DNA of 64,000 nt from Rhizohabitans arisaemae (GCF_025996515.1 NZ_BLRH01000060.1:1426001-1490000); one strand, 5' to 3'. Positions 31,400 to 40,148 are shown, counted from the stretch's first letter. Notes: generated by a model not told the origin, from the sequence alone. Numbers and translations are program-made.

Positions 31400-32389
31400 A
31401 TGAAACTCATCGTCGACAGCGACGGCGGGATCGACGACGCCGTGGCGCTCTGGTGGCTGTGCGGCAGGTCCGATGTCGACGTCGTCGCCGTCACGGCCGT
31501 CGGCGGCAGTGTGCCCGTACACGATGCGGGGCGTAACCTTCGCGTCATCCTGGAGGCGGCCGGTCGCCCGGACATCCCGGTCCACGTCGGGCTCGACCCG
31601 ACCGGCCCGGCGCCGCCGACCCGCAGGCCGGTTCTCATTCACGGTCACGACGGGCTCGGAGATCTCGGCCCCAGGGTTCCCGTGGAGCCGGCGCTGACCG
31701 CGCCGACCGGGCCGGAGGTGATCGCGCGCGAGGTCTCCGCCGGTACCTCGCTGCTCACGCTCGGCCCCCTGACCAATGTGGCGGCCGCCGTCCGTTCGTC
31801 CGCGGGGACCGCGAAAGCCCGGCTGACCCTGATGGGCGGCAGCGCCCGGGCCGGCGGCAACGCCCGCCCGGGCGCGGAGGCGAACATCGCCCACGACCCC
31901 TCGGCCGCGGCGGCGGTGCTCGCGGCCGATTGGGCCGCTCCCCCACTCATGATCGGACTGGATGTGACCCACACGGCGACCCTGACCGACGACGAGCTCG
32001 GCCTGCTGCGTCGCCGGCTCACTCCGGCCGCCGATTTCCTGGACGGCCCGCTGGCCGTGTACCGGCGCTTCGGCGCCGGTCTGTGCCCACCGGGGCAGAC
32101 CCCCTGCCACGATCTCCTGGCGGCGATGGCCTGCGTGGATCCGACCCTGGTGACGGCCGAGGTTCTCCCGGTCGCCGTGGACACCGGGGGGAGCGCCGCG
32201 TGGGGTCAGACGGTTGTGGACATGCGGCCCCTGGCCCGGCGACGGTCCGGTGGGGCGACGCTTCCGGACGACGGCAACGCCGCGGCGGACGGCAGTCCGG
32301 TGGCCGTGGCACTCGACGCCGACGTCTCGAGGTTCCGCCGTCTGGTTCGCGAACTTTTCGCCGGGAGTCACCTCTTGCAAATTAGTTAA
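31400..32389 (+). CDS. Nucleoside hydrolase (IUNH family)
   Basis: A 329-residue enzyme that splits ribonucleosides into base and ribose. The calcium and ribose-binding signature D-x-D-x-G-x-D-D is present as Asp6, Asp8, Asp12 and Asp13 (VDSDGGIDDAVAL). Later motifs include LLTLGPLTNVAAAV and the GGSA segment that replaces the usual GG-x-x-x-x-GN loop, then NIAHDPSAAAAVL and the C-terminal CHDLLAAM with a catalytic-site His and Asp. Base preference cannot be fixed. It has AGAGGTGACCC ahead of the ATG. Next to a nucleoside importer and ribokinase, its role is to release the purine base inside the cell. Confidence 0.9.
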   Translation: MKLIVDSDGGIDDAVALWWLCGRSDVDVVAVTAVGGSVPVHDAGRNLRVILEAAGRPDIPVHVGLDPTGPAPPTRRPVLIHGHDGLGDLGPRVPVEPALTAPTGPEVIAREVSAGTSLLTLGPLTNVAAAVRSSAGTAKARLTLMGGSARAGGNARPGAEANIAHDPSAAAAVLAADWAAPPLMIGLDVTHTATLTDDELGLLRRRLTPAADFLDGPLAVYRRFGAGLCPPGQTPCHDLLAAMACVDPTLVTAEVLPVAVDTGGSAAWGQTVVDMRPLARRRSGGATLPDDGNAAADGSPVAVALDADVSRFRRLVRELFAGSHLLQIS

Positions 32390-32426
32390 GGTACGAACTA
32401 ATCTAATAATAAAGGTACGAACTAAT
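32381..32426. promoter_or_regulatory. Palindromic AT-rich operator ahead of the DUF1152-uricase genes
   Basis: A 22-bp inverted repeat at 32381-32402 (ATTAGTT, 8-nt spacer, AACTAAT) overlaps the nucleoside hydrolase stop codon. A second copy of AAGGTACGAACTAAT follows 24 bp later at 32412-32426. The segment 32405-32424 is the reverse complement of the element at 22452-22471 with one change. Such palindromes suit MarR dimers. Confidence 0.7.
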
Positions 32427-32486
32427 ATCGCGATGCGGACCGTGATCATGAGGTCCGCTGAACCCGCCGTTCGGGAAGGACTCTCC

Positions 32487-33467
32487 GTGACTCTGCCAAC
32501 GATTGAAGAAGCCGCCCTGACGTCCAGGACCGCCCTGGTCATGGGCCATGGCGGAGGGAGCGACTGCCTGGTCGCGTCCCTGGTCGCCGACTGGCTGGGC
32601 CGACTCGGCGTCCAGCGCATCATCCTCGGCGGGGTCGCCTGCCAGTGGTGGCTTCCGGCGGACGCGGAGCCGAAAATCCGGCGGACGACCGTGGGCCCGG
32701 ACTTCTACCAGCCCCTCGACCTGAAGCCGGCCCAGCCGCTCGGGGAGAACGCCGTGATCGTCCTTCCGGATACGCAGATCGACGGCCGTCAGCCGCATGA
32801 GGCGACCGCCGCCCGCCACTTCGGCGGGGAGGCGTTCGTCGTCTCCTTGCGCGGCGGCGGCCGGGGCGTCGCCGACGGGATGCGGCAGGTCATCGCGCAC
32901 TACGGCGCGGACCTGCTGGTCAGCGTGGACGTCGGCTCCGACACGCTCTCCACCGGCAACGAGATCCGGCCCACGCAGACCTCACTGGCCGACCACCTCA
33001 CCCTGGCCGGGTTACTCCAGCAGGAGTGCCGCAGCTACTTCGCCCTGGCCGGATACGGCGTGGACGGCGAGATGGAGATCGAAGAGCTGGACCGGAACCT
33101 GAGCACCGCGGTCAAGGCGGGCGCGCTGCGCGGCGTCGTGACCGCCAGCAACGCGGCCATCGAGCGGGTGGCCACCCTGCACGACGAGGCCTACGACCCG
33201 GTCGGCAGCCTCGTCATCAAGGCGGGACGCGGTGATTTCGGGCTCCACCGAACCCTCAAGAGCAACCCGTTCGGCGAGGTCGTCCGGGTCGGGCCGGCCG
33301 CCCTGCCGGTCTGGGTCTTCGACCCGCGGATCGTGGCCGACAGCGTCGCCGCGCACGCGAAAGACCTCGTGCCGACGACGACGGACGCGGAGGCCGAGCA
33401 GACCTACCGCTCACTCGGGCGCATACCCGAGATCAGCCTGCCCCGCTTCGTCGACTTCCAGCGCTGA
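32487..33467 (+). CDS. DUF1152 family protein
   Basis: A 326-residue soluble protein. The Gly-rich N-terminal motif ALVMGHGGGSDCLVASLVA, the central VSVDVGSDTLSTGNE and the ALAGYGVDGE segment fit the DUF1152 family, whose function is unknown. I choose the GTG at 32487 because GGAAGGA lies six bases upstream; in-frame ATGs at 32433 and 32448 fall inside or next to the operator region. It is the first gene after the shared operator and 14 bp before the VanB-type reductase. The Gly-rich loop suggests nucleotide or sugar phosphate binding, but no catalytic role can be read. Confidence 0.75.
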   Translation: MTLPTIEEAALTSRTALVMGHGGGSDCLVASLVADWLGRLGVQRIILGGVACQWWLPADAEPKIRRTTVGPDFYQPLDLKPAQPLGENAVIVLPDTQIDGRQPHEATAARHFGGEAFVVSLRGGGRGVADGMRQVIAHYGADLLVSVDVGSDTLSTGNEIRPTQTSLADHLTLAGLLQQECRSYFALAGYGVDGEMEIEELDRNLSTAVKAGALRGVVTASNAAIERVATLHDEAYDPVGSLVIKAGRGDFGLHRTLKSNPFGEVVRVGPAALPVWVFDPRIVADSVAAHAKDLVPTTTDAEAEQTYRSLGRIPEISLPRFVDFQR

Positions 33468-33481
33468 CCGCGGGAACCGCC

Positions 33482-34435
33482 ATGGGCTCCGCGATTCCCG
33501 TGATCGTCGGCCGTCGTACGGCCGAGTGCGCCGACGTGGTCGTCCTCGACCTGGTGCGGGCCGACGGGCTGCCGCTGGATTCGTGGAGCCCCGGATCACA
33601 CATCGACCTGCTCCTCGACATCGGTGCGGAGGCTCCGCTCCCCCGCCAGTACTCCCTGTGCGGCGACGTCGGCGACGGCACCCGCTGGCGAATCGCCGTA
33701 CTGCGCGAGCAGTCCGGCCGCGGCGGCTCGGCGCACATCCACGACCACCTGCACGAAGGCGCCGCCACGGCCGTACGCGGCCCGCGCAACAACTTTCCGC
33801 TGGAGCCGGCGCCGGAGTACCTGTTCATCGCCGGCGGCATCGGGATCACGCCCCTGCTCCCCATGATCGCCGAAGCGGAGCGAACCGGTACGCCATGGCG
33901 GCTGTACTACGGGGGCCGGACACGGACCAGGATGGCGTTCGCCGAACCACTCGCGACGACGCACCCGGACCGCGTCACCCTGATCCCGCAGGACGAGCAC
34001 GGACTGCCGGACATCGACGCGATCGTCCGTACGGCCGCGGCGACGACCGCCGTGTACTGCTGCGGTCCCGCCGGCCTGCTCGACGCCGTCGAATCGACCT
34101 GCCGGACGGCCGGCCGGCGGCCCCCGCACCTCGAACGGTTCGCGCCCAAGGCCCGCAAGAGCGACGAGACCGCGGACGGCGAGTTCGAGGTGGAACTGGT
34201 TCGCACCGGGGTCACCTGCACGATCCCACCCGGACGGAGCATTCTGCAGGTCGCCGAGGAAGCCGGTGCCGACGTGTTCGGCTCCTGCCTGGAAGGCATC
34301 TGCGGGACCTGCGAGACCACCGTCCTGGACGGCACACCCGACCACCGCGACTCGGTGCTGCCCGACGGAGCCGAAGGCACGATGATGATCTGCGTCTCCC
34401 GGGCGGCGTCCCGGCGCCTCGTGCTCGACCTCTGA
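33482..34435 (+). CDS. PDR/VanB-type oxidoreductase (flavin, NAD(P) and [2Fe-2S] domains)
   Basis: A 317-residue phthalate dioxygenase reductase-like protein that passes electrons from NAD(P)H to a Rieske oxygenase. The flavin motif is R-Q-Y-S at 55-58. The FIAGGIGITPLLPMI segment near 115-130 and CCGPAGLLDAV near 195 form the nucleotide-binding domain. The C-terminal plant-type ferredoxin has GSCLEGICGTCETT and a fourth Cys in MMICVSRA. Such reductases normally sit beside their oxygenase. Here the only oxygenase in the window is the Rieske protein at 24881, so I infer that they are partners. Confidence 0.9.
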   Translation: MGSAIPVIVGRRTAECADVVVLDLVRADGLPLDSWSPGSHIDLLLDIGAEAPLPRQYSLCGDVGDGTRWRIAVLREQSGRGGSAHIHDHLHEGAATAVRGPRNNFPLEPAPEYLFIAGGIGITPLLPMIAEAERTGTPWRLYYGGRTRTRMAFAEPLATTHPDRVTLIPQDEHGLPDIDAIVRTAAATTAVYCCGPAGLLDAVESTCRTAGRRPPHLERFAPKARKSDETADGEFEVELVRTGVTCTIPPGRSILQVAEEAGADVFGSCLEGICGTCETTVLDGTPDHRDSVLPDGAEGTMMICVSRAASRRLVLDL

Positions 34436-34544
34436 CCGCGACCGACAACCGCGTGACGTTTAGCGGCGCGGACCGTCCACGCGCGAGCACGGGCGGCCGC
34501 CGTACCCAACCCGACCCTGCCGAGCTGCGAAAGGACGCCCTGAC

Positions 34545-35573
34545 ATGCCGGTGCCCGCCGCCGACCCGCGCGCCCTGCCGGACCTCGCCGTCCGCACCCT
34601 CGGCGGCGGTGTCGTCTGGGCCAACGACGAACTGTTCGCCGGCCGGGAGAACCTGGTGAACCCGTGGCCGCCCTCGTTCACCCCGCGCACCTTCGGGGCC
34701 AAAGGCCAGGTCTACGACGGATGGGAGACCCGGCGGCGCCGCGAACCCGGGCACGACGCGGCCATCGTCCGCCTCGGAATCCCCGGCCTGGTGCACCTCG
34801 TCGTCGTCGACACCACCCATTTCACCGGGAACTCCCCCACCTCGGCGTCGATCGAGGCCCTGTGCCGGGACGGCCACCCGTCCGCCGACGACCTGCGGGC
34901 GGCCACCTGGACCCCGCTGGTCCCGCGATCACCGCTGCGCCCCGACGGCGCCAACGCGTTCCCGGTCGCCTCCGACCGGCGGTGGACCCACATCCGCCTG
35001 ACCATCCACCCCGACGGCGGCGTGGCCCGGCTGCGGGTCCACGGCGAGGCGGTCGCCGATCCGCACCTGGTGGCGGCCCTCGGCACCGTGGACCTCGTCG
35101 GCGTCGGGGTCGGCGGGCGCGTCATCCGCTGCAGCAACCGGTTCTACGGGGAACCGCAGCGGCTCATCGAACCCGGGCCCGCCCGGTCCATGGGTGAAGG
35201 CTGGGAAACGGCCCGCCGCCGCGGGCCCGGCAACGACTGGGTGGAGCTGCGCCTCGCCGCACGGGGCACGGTCCGGGTCGCCGAACTCGACACCACCTGG
35301 TTTCTCGGCAACGCCCCCGCGTTCGCGGCGCTCTCCGCCTACGACGGACCGGGCGACCCGCCCGGCGACACGTCGTGGCGTCCCCTGCTCCCCCGCACTC
35401 CCCTGCAACCCGACACAAGGCACTTAATCGTGATCGACGCCGCAGACCCGGCCACGCACGTACGGCTCGACATCCACCCCGACGGCGGCATGGCCCGGCT
35501 CCGGCTCTGGGGCACCCCGACCGGCGACGGGCTCGCCGCCCTGCACTCGCGCTGGCAGGCGACCGCCCCATGA
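34545..35573 (+). CDS. alc: Allantoicase
   Basis: Allantoicase hydrolyses allantoate to ureidoglycolate and urea. The 342-residue protein has the N-terminal family start WANDELFAGRENLVNP and DGWETRRRREPGHDAAIVRL, and two related jelly-roll halves. The second half repeats the pattern with GEGWETARRRGPGNDWVELRL. Both carry HIRLTIHPDGGVARLRVHGE-like segments. The stop overlaps the start of the OHCU decarboxylase gene. Allantoinase, which makes its substrate, is not in this window. Confidence 0.95.
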   Translation: MPVPAADPRALPDLAVRTLGGGVVWANDELFAGRENLVNPWPPSFTPRTFGAKGQVYDGWETRRRREPGHDAAIVRLGIPGLVHLVVVDTTHFTGNSPTSASIEALCRDGHPSADDLRAATWTPLVPRSPLRPDGANAFPVASDRRWTHIRLTIHPDGGVARLRVHGEAVADPHLVAALGTVDLVGVGVGGRVIRCSNRFYGEPQRLIEPGPARSMGEGWETARRRGPGNDWVELRLAARGTVRVAELDTTWFLGNAPAFAALSAYDGPGDPPGDTSWRPLLPRTPLQPDTRHLIVIDAADPATHVRLDIHPDGGMARLRLWGTPTGDGLAALHSRWQATAP

Positions 35574-36061
35574 GCGACGACCTGATCACGCGTCTGGACC
35601 GGATGCCGATCGCCGACCTGCGTGCCGCCCTGCACACCGTCTGCAGTTCCCTCCGATGGGTCGAGGTGGTGTCCGCGGCCCGGCCGTACCGGCACACGCA
35701 AGCCCTTCTCGCCGCTGCGGACGCGGCATCGGCCCAGCTCACCGAGGCCGACGTCGACGAGGCCCTCGCCGGCCATCCCCGGATCGGGGAACGCGGCGCC
35801 GACCCCGTCGCGCACCGGGAACAGGCTCGCGTGTCGGGCGCCGAGACGCTCGCCGAGCTCGCCGCCGCCAACCGCGAGTACGAGGCCAGGTTCGGGCACA
35901 TCTACCTGGTGTGCGCCGACGGCCGTACCGGAGGGGAACTGCTGGCCCTCCTGCGCGCCCGTCTCGGCAACGACGGCGCCGCCGAACGCCGGGTGGTACG
36001 CGACGAACTCGCCAAGATCAACCGACTGCGGCTGCGGCGGCTGGCGCAGGAGGACCCGTGA
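35570..36061 (+). CDS. uraD: 2-oxo-4-hydroxy-4-carboxy-5-ureidoimidazoline (OHCU) decarboxylase
   Basis: UraD decarboxylates OHCU to S-allantoin, the third step from urate. The 163-residue all-helical protein has the catalytic His69 in the signature HPRIGER and the later NREYEARFGHIYLVCADGR. The ATG at 35570 overlaps the allantoicase stop (ATGA); the frame is open upstream, but that is shadow. The stop overlaps the HIU hydrolase GTG in the same way, so allantoicase, UraD and HIU hydrolase are translationally coupled. Confidence 0.95.
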   Translation: MSDDLITRLDRMPIADLRAALHTVCSSLRWVEVVSAARPYRHTQALLAAADAASAQLTEADVDEALAGHPRIGERGADPVAHREQARVSGAETLAELAAANREYEARFGHIYLVCADGRTGGELLALLRARLGNDGAAERRVVRDELAKINRLRLRRLAQEDP

Positions 36062-36372
36062 CCACGACGGTGACCACCCACGTCCTCGACACCGCCCTCG
36101 GCCGACCGGCCGCGGACCTGCCCGTACGGCTCCAGCGCGCGGACGGGACCGTCCTGGCCGAGGCCCGTACCGATCACGACGGCCGGGCCAGCCTCGGCGC
36201 GGCCGGACCCGGTGAGCACCGGCTCGTCTTCGTCACCGGCGAATGGTTCGCCGCCGCCGGTCGCACCACCTTCTATCCCCAGGTCCCGGTGACCGTCACC
36301 CTCGGCGAGGGACACCACCACATACCCCTGCTCCTCTCGCCGTACTCCTATTCCACCTACCGAGGGAGCTGA
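36058..36372 (+). CDS. uraH: 5-hydroxyisourate hydrolase (transthyretin-related protein)
   Basis: HIU hydrolase opens 5-hydroxyisourate, the product of urate oxidase, to OHCU. The 104-residue protein has the N-terminal THVLDTALGRPA with catalytic His8, and ends in the family hallmark Y-R-G-S. It starts with GTG overlapping uraD and precedes urate oxidase by two bases. Its length is normal for the family without a signal peptide, so it is cytosolic. Confidence 0.95.
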   Translation: MTTTVTTHVLDTALGRPAADLPVRLQRADGTVLAEARTDHDGRASLGAAGPGEHRLVFVTGEWFAAAGRTTFYPQVPVTVTLGEGHHHIPLLLSPYSYSTYRGS

Positions 36373-36374
36373 CG

Positions 36375-37268
36375 ATGGGCATCGTGCTCGGCGGCAACCG
36401 GTACGGCAAAGCCGAAACCCACGTCGTCCGCGTCGTACGCGACACCCCGCGCCACCGGATCCGCGACCTTGTGGTCTCCACCTCGCTGCACGGCCGCTTC
36501 GACGAGGCGCACACCACCGGCGACCAGTCCGCCGTGCTCCCCACCGACACCCAGAAGAACACCGTGTTCGCCTACGCCAAGCAGGTCGGCGTCGCCTCCC
36601 CCGAAGCGTTCGCCGTCGCCCTGGCCCGGCATTTCATCGACGATGTGGCGACCGTGACCTCGGCCCGCGTCACCGTCGACGAACACACCTGGACCAGGGC
36701 GACCGTCGACGGCGATCCCCACGACCACACGTTCACCCAGACCGACCGCGCCGTCAGGACCGTCGCCGTCACCGCCGGGAACGGGCACACCCATGTGCTG
36801 TCCGGGCTCCGCGATCTCGTCCTGCTCAAGTCCACCGGGTCGGAGTTCCACGGATTCCTGGCCGACCGGTACACCACCCTCGCCCCCACCGTCGACCGCG
36901 TGCTGGCCACCTCCCTGGCGAGCCGCTGGCGGTGGTCGGCCGTGCCCGACGACCCGGACGCCGCCTACGACGAGATCCGGGCGATCCTGGTCGCCCGGTT
37001 CGCGAAGGTCCACAGTCTGGCGCTGCAGCAAACCCTGTGGCGTATGGGCAAGGCCGTCCTCGAAGCGCGCGACGACATCGCCGAGATCCGCCTGTCCGCG
37101 CCCAACAGACACCACATTCTCGCCGACCTCGCGCCTTTCGGGCTGCCGAACCCCGGGGAGGTCTTCTGGGCGCAGGACCGTCCCTTCGGCCTCATCGAAG
37201 TCACCGTGGCGAACGACAGACACCGGCCGGTACCCGAAGCCTGGCGCGACCTGCCCGGGTACATCTGA
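36375..37268 (+). CDS. Urate oxidase (uricase)
   Basis: Uricase oxidises urate with O2 to 5-hydroxyisourate and H2O2 without a cofactor. The 297-residue protein has the catalytic Lys12 in GNRYGKAE and Thr57 in AVLPTDTQKNTVF, with the His of the triad in NRHHILADLAPFG. The tail FWAQDRPFGLIEVTV is also typical. The ATG at 36375 gives a standard N-terminus. It completes the urate-to-allantoate-side module with uraH, uraD and allantoicase, all on the same strand. Confidence 0.95.
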   Translation: MGIVLGGNRYGKAETHVVRVVRDTPRHRIRDLVVSTSLHGRFDEAHTTGDQSAVLPTDTQKNTVFAYAKQVGVASPEAFAVALARHFIDDVATVTSARVTVDEHTWTRATVDGDPHDHTFTQTDRAVRTVAVTAGNGHTHVLSGLRDLVLLKSTGSEFHGFLADRYTTLAPTVDRVLATSLASRWRWSAVPDDPDAAYDEIRAILVARFAKVHSLALQQTLWRMGKAVLEARDDIAEIRLSAPNRHHILADLAPFGLPNPGEVFWAQDRPFGLIEVTVANDRHRPVPEAWRDLPGYI

Positions 37269-37317
37269 CGTTCATCCGCCGGAAACCCGCTTGGGTCTAA
37301 GTTGACCAGGTGAGTCG

Positions 37318-38679
37318 GTGTTTGGGCAGACTGGAGGGACGTCGCGCCGGAGCGCACTCCGGCCTGCCCGCTGGAGGTACCCCGCCCTGACCCGGCAGCC
37401 GAGATCCCGGCCCCGCGGAAGAGTCTCCGCCGGGCTCCGGGCGCTGTGCGGGGACCTCTCCCCCACCGCGGGCCGGTCGCTGTTCTCCCTGCCCCCGGAT
37501 CGGGTCTCCTCAGCCGGCTGGCTGGTTCAGGTGCTCGTCGTGCTGTACGCGACACTGCTCGGCGCGATCACATGGCATACCTTGATCGAGGACTACGGCG
37601 TCGGCAACGAGCACGCCGTGATGCTCGCCCTGGCCCTCTCCGCGGCTCTGGTCACCAGCCTGTACCTGCCTGTGTGCGCCTGGTGGATATCGCTGGCGGC
37701 AGCCGTACTGACCGCTGTCGCCGGTTCCGGGACGCATGGTGTGGTCTGGCCGGTGCCCCTGCTCGCAAGCCATGTGAGCGTCCTGGCCCTGGTCGGGCTC
37801 ACGGTCCGGCACCGGGTGCTGCTGGAGATGTGGGCCATCACCCTGGTGACGGGGGTCCTGCTGTCCTTCACGTCGGCGGGGGACGGCAACCTGCTCGGGA
37901 CCGTGGAGATGACGGTGCTCTCCGGGGCCGTACTGATCGCGGTCGGGGCGATCCGCGAGCGAAGCGAAGCGGTCGGCAGGATGAACCGGGCCGAACTGGT
38001 CCGCGGCGAGGAGCAGGCCCGCCGGGCCCTGCTGGAGGAACGGGCCCGGCTGGCCAGGGAGCTCCACGACGTGGTGGCCCACCACATGTCCGTGGTCGCC
38101 ATTCAGGCGGAGGCGGCGCCCTACCGGGTCGCGGACCCCCCCGAGGAACTGGCCCGGAGCTTCGCCGTGATCCGGAGCCATGCGCTGGACGCGCTCACCG
38201 AGCTGCACCGGGTGCTGGGCCTGCTGCGGGAGGGCGGCCCGAACGGGGAACTGGACCCGCAGCCGACACTCGACCGGCTGGACGACCTCGTGGCGAAGGT
38301 ACGGGAAGCGGGGCTGGACGTCAGCGTGGAGCGGAGCGGTGCCAAGGTCCCGGCTCCCCCCGGCCTGGAACTCTCCGCCTACCGCATCGTGCAGGAGGGA
38401 CTGAGCAACGTCCTCCGGCACGCTCCCGGTGCGGAGGTCCTGGTTCGCGTCGTGTATCGAGCGGATTTCCTGGAGCTTGAGGTGGTCAACCGGCCGTCCG
38501 GGGGAGCCTCGGTCGTCCCCGCTTCACCCGGGCACGGGCTCCTTGGCATGCGGGAGCGCGCCGCCATGCTCGGGGGAGAACTGGAGGCCGGGTCCCGGCC
38601 CGACGGGGGCTTCGCGGTCACCGCACGACTGCCACTGGGTGAAAGGGGAACGGGTGACCGTTCGAGTACTGATCGCTGA
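37318..38679 (+). CDS. Sensor histidine kinase (NarL-type two-component system)
   Basis: A 453-residue membrane kinase. After a basic N-terminal tail come about five hydrophobic segments between 65 and 215. A coiled segment (RAELVRGEEQARRALLEERARL) leads to the HisKA_3 H-box with the phospho-accepting His in RELHDVVAHHMSVVA. The ATP-binding lobe has SAYRIVQEGLSNVLRHA (N-box) and GHGLLGMRERAAMLGG. The start is uncertain: the GTG at 37318 has AGGTGAG upstream, and the first 60 residues are atypical. It overlaps the response regulator by 26 bases. The signal is unknown. Confidence 0.88.
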   Translation: MFGQTGGTSRRSALRPARWRYPALTRQPRSRPRGRVSAGLRALCGDLSPTAGRSLFSLPPDRVSSAGWLVQVLVVLYATLLGAITWHTLIEDYGVGNEHAVMLALALSAALVTSLYLPVCAWWISLAAAVLTAVAGSGTHGVVWPVPLLASHVSVLALVGLTVRHRVLLEMWAITLVTGVLLSFTSAGDGNLLGTVEMTVLSGAVLIAVGAIRERSEAVGRMNRAELVRGEEQARRALLEERARLARELHDVVAHHMSVVAIQAEAAPYRVADPPEELARSFAVIRSHALDALTELHRVLGLLREGGPNGELDPQPTLDRLDDLVAKVREAGLDVSVERSGAKVPAPPGLELSAYRIVQEGLSNVLRHAPGAEVLVRVVYRADFLELEVVNRPSGGASVVPASPGHGLLGMRERAAMLGGELEAGSRPDGGFAVTARLPLGERGTGDRSSTDR

Positions 38680-39322
38680 CGATCAGGCCATGGTGCGTGA
38701 GGGGCTCTCCGTACTGCTCAACGCTCAGCCCGACATCGAGGTGGTCGGCGAGGCGACGGACGGACGGGACGCCGTGGCCAAGGTCGACGAGCTCCGGCCC
38801 GACGTCGTCCTCATGGATGTGCGAATGCCGTTGCTGAACGGCTTGGCGGCCACCCGTAAGGTCGGGAGCCGCACCAAGGTGATAGTGCTGACCACTTTCG
38901 ACCTGGACGAGTACGTCTTCGAGGCGTTGCGGGCCGGCGCCAGTGGATTCCTGTTGAAAAGCGCATCGGGGCGGGAGCTGAGCGATGCCGTTCGCGTGGT
39001 CGCGGGCGGCGACGCGCTGCTGGCGCCCTCGGTGACCCGGCGTCTTATCGACACCTTCTCCCGGCTCGGTCAGCCGCGGGCGAGCAGTCTGATCAAGGTT
39101 GACCAGCTGACCGAACGCGAGACCGAGATTCTCCTGCTCATCGCGAGCGGGATGTCGAACTCAGAGATCGCCGATCACCTCTCGATTGCCGATCAAACCG
39201 TGAAAACCCATGTGAGCAATATTCTCACCAAGCTTGGATTGCGTGATCGTACCCAAGCGGCGATATACGCCTTCGAGACGGGATTGGTGAAGCCCGGCGA
39301 GGAGCCGGCCGAAACGATCTGA
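38654..39322 (+). CDS. LuxR/NarL-family response regulator
   Basis: A 222-residue DNA-binding response regulator, the partner of the preceding kinase. The receiver has the acidic pair in LIADDQAM, the phosphorylated Asp55 in VVLMDVRMP, a conserved Thr in VIVLTTFD and Lys in FLLKSA. The GerE/LuxR helix-turn-helix is LTERETEILLLIASGMSNSE through VKTHVSNILTKLGL. The GTG at 38654 follows GAAAGGGG inside the kinase gene. Targets are unknown; the small secreted protein and methyltransferase genes lie downstream on the same strand. Confidence 0.92.
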   Translation: MTVRVLIADDQAMVREGLSVLLNAQPDIEVVGEATDGRDAVAKVDELRPDVVLMDVRMPLLNGLAATRKVGSRTKVIVLTTFDLDEYVFEALRAGASGFLLKSASGRELSDAVRVVAGGDALLAPSVTRRLIDTFSRLGQPRASSLIKVDQLTERETEILLLIASGMSNSEIADHLSIADQTVKTHVSNILTKLGLRDRTQAAIYAFETGLVKPGEEPAETI

Positions 39323-39439
39323 CTCATACTTCAGAGCCAGATCACATTATGGCGCTCAGGGGGCATGACGTTCACAGTCGCCGCTCGTAGATTCCCGTTA
39401 AGCCGGTGACATCGGTTTCGTCTCAGCGAAGGGGAGTCC

Positions 39440-40084
39440 GTGAACGTCGTGCGGGAGATTCCAGAAGTCATGCATCGCGCGCTCTTCAGAACACTGTCGT
39501 TGCTGACACCGCAAAAGCAGGGAGCGATTCTCCGCGGGTACTTCGACTGGTGGCATCGCAAGCCCGACCCCTGGGCTCTGGGAACCGACGGCTATGAGCT
39601 GCACAAGTACAAGACCACTCTCGGGCTGCTCCCCGCTCGCCCGTACAAGAGGATCTTGGAGGTGGGATGCAGTGAGGGCGTCTTCACCCGTGAACTGGCG
39701 GCGGTGTACCCCCAGGCTGAGATCACCGGGATCGACATCTCCCAGCGCGCCCTGGAACGCGCCCGGGCCCGGAACACCGCGGCCAAGGTCGAGTTCCTGC
39801 ACGCCAACATCGTGACCCACCGGCCAGGCCGACACTTCGACCTGGTCTTCTGTGCGGAGACCCTCTACTACCTAGGCCGTCCCGACCGGCTCCGGCAGGC
39901 TTCCGCAGGGCTCGGCGAGTTGCTCGTCCCCGGCGGGCTCCTGGTCATGGTTCACCCGTGGCCGGAGGCCGCCCGGCTGCACCGCTACCTGGACGCCGAC
40001 CCCGCGGTAGTGAAGATCGACGAGGTTGTGGACACCACCGCGCACCGCCCGTTCTCCGTCTCCCTCTACCAGGCCCATCAGTAG
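39440..40084 (+). CDS. SAM-dependent methyltransferase, NodS-like
   Basis: A 214-residue class I methyltransferase. The SAM site is ILEVGCSEGVFTRELA near 73-88, followed by the acidic ITGIDISQRALERAR segment. The YFDWWHRKPDPWALGTDGYE lead-in and the later DLVFCAETLYYLGRPDRL resemble the NodS/small-molecule N-methyltransferase group. The GTG start has AAGGGGAG upstream. The substrate is unknown. There is no partner biosynthetic cluster next to it. Confidence 0.85.
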   Translation: MNVVREIPEVMHRALFRTLSLLTPQKQGAILRGYFDWWHRKPDPWALGTDGYELHKYKTTLGLLPARPYKRILEVGCSEGVFTRELAAVYPQAEITGIDISQRALERARARNTAAKVEFLHANIVTHRPGRHFDLVFCAETLYYLGRPDRLRQASAGLGELLVPGGLLVMVHPWPEAARLHRYLDADPAVVKIDEVVDTTAHRPFSVSLYQAHQ

Positions 40085-40148
40085 CTGAACCGTTCGGATA
40101 CCCGATGCGTGGTAGGAGGCACAGGCTCGTACACCTTCGGGAGGTTCG

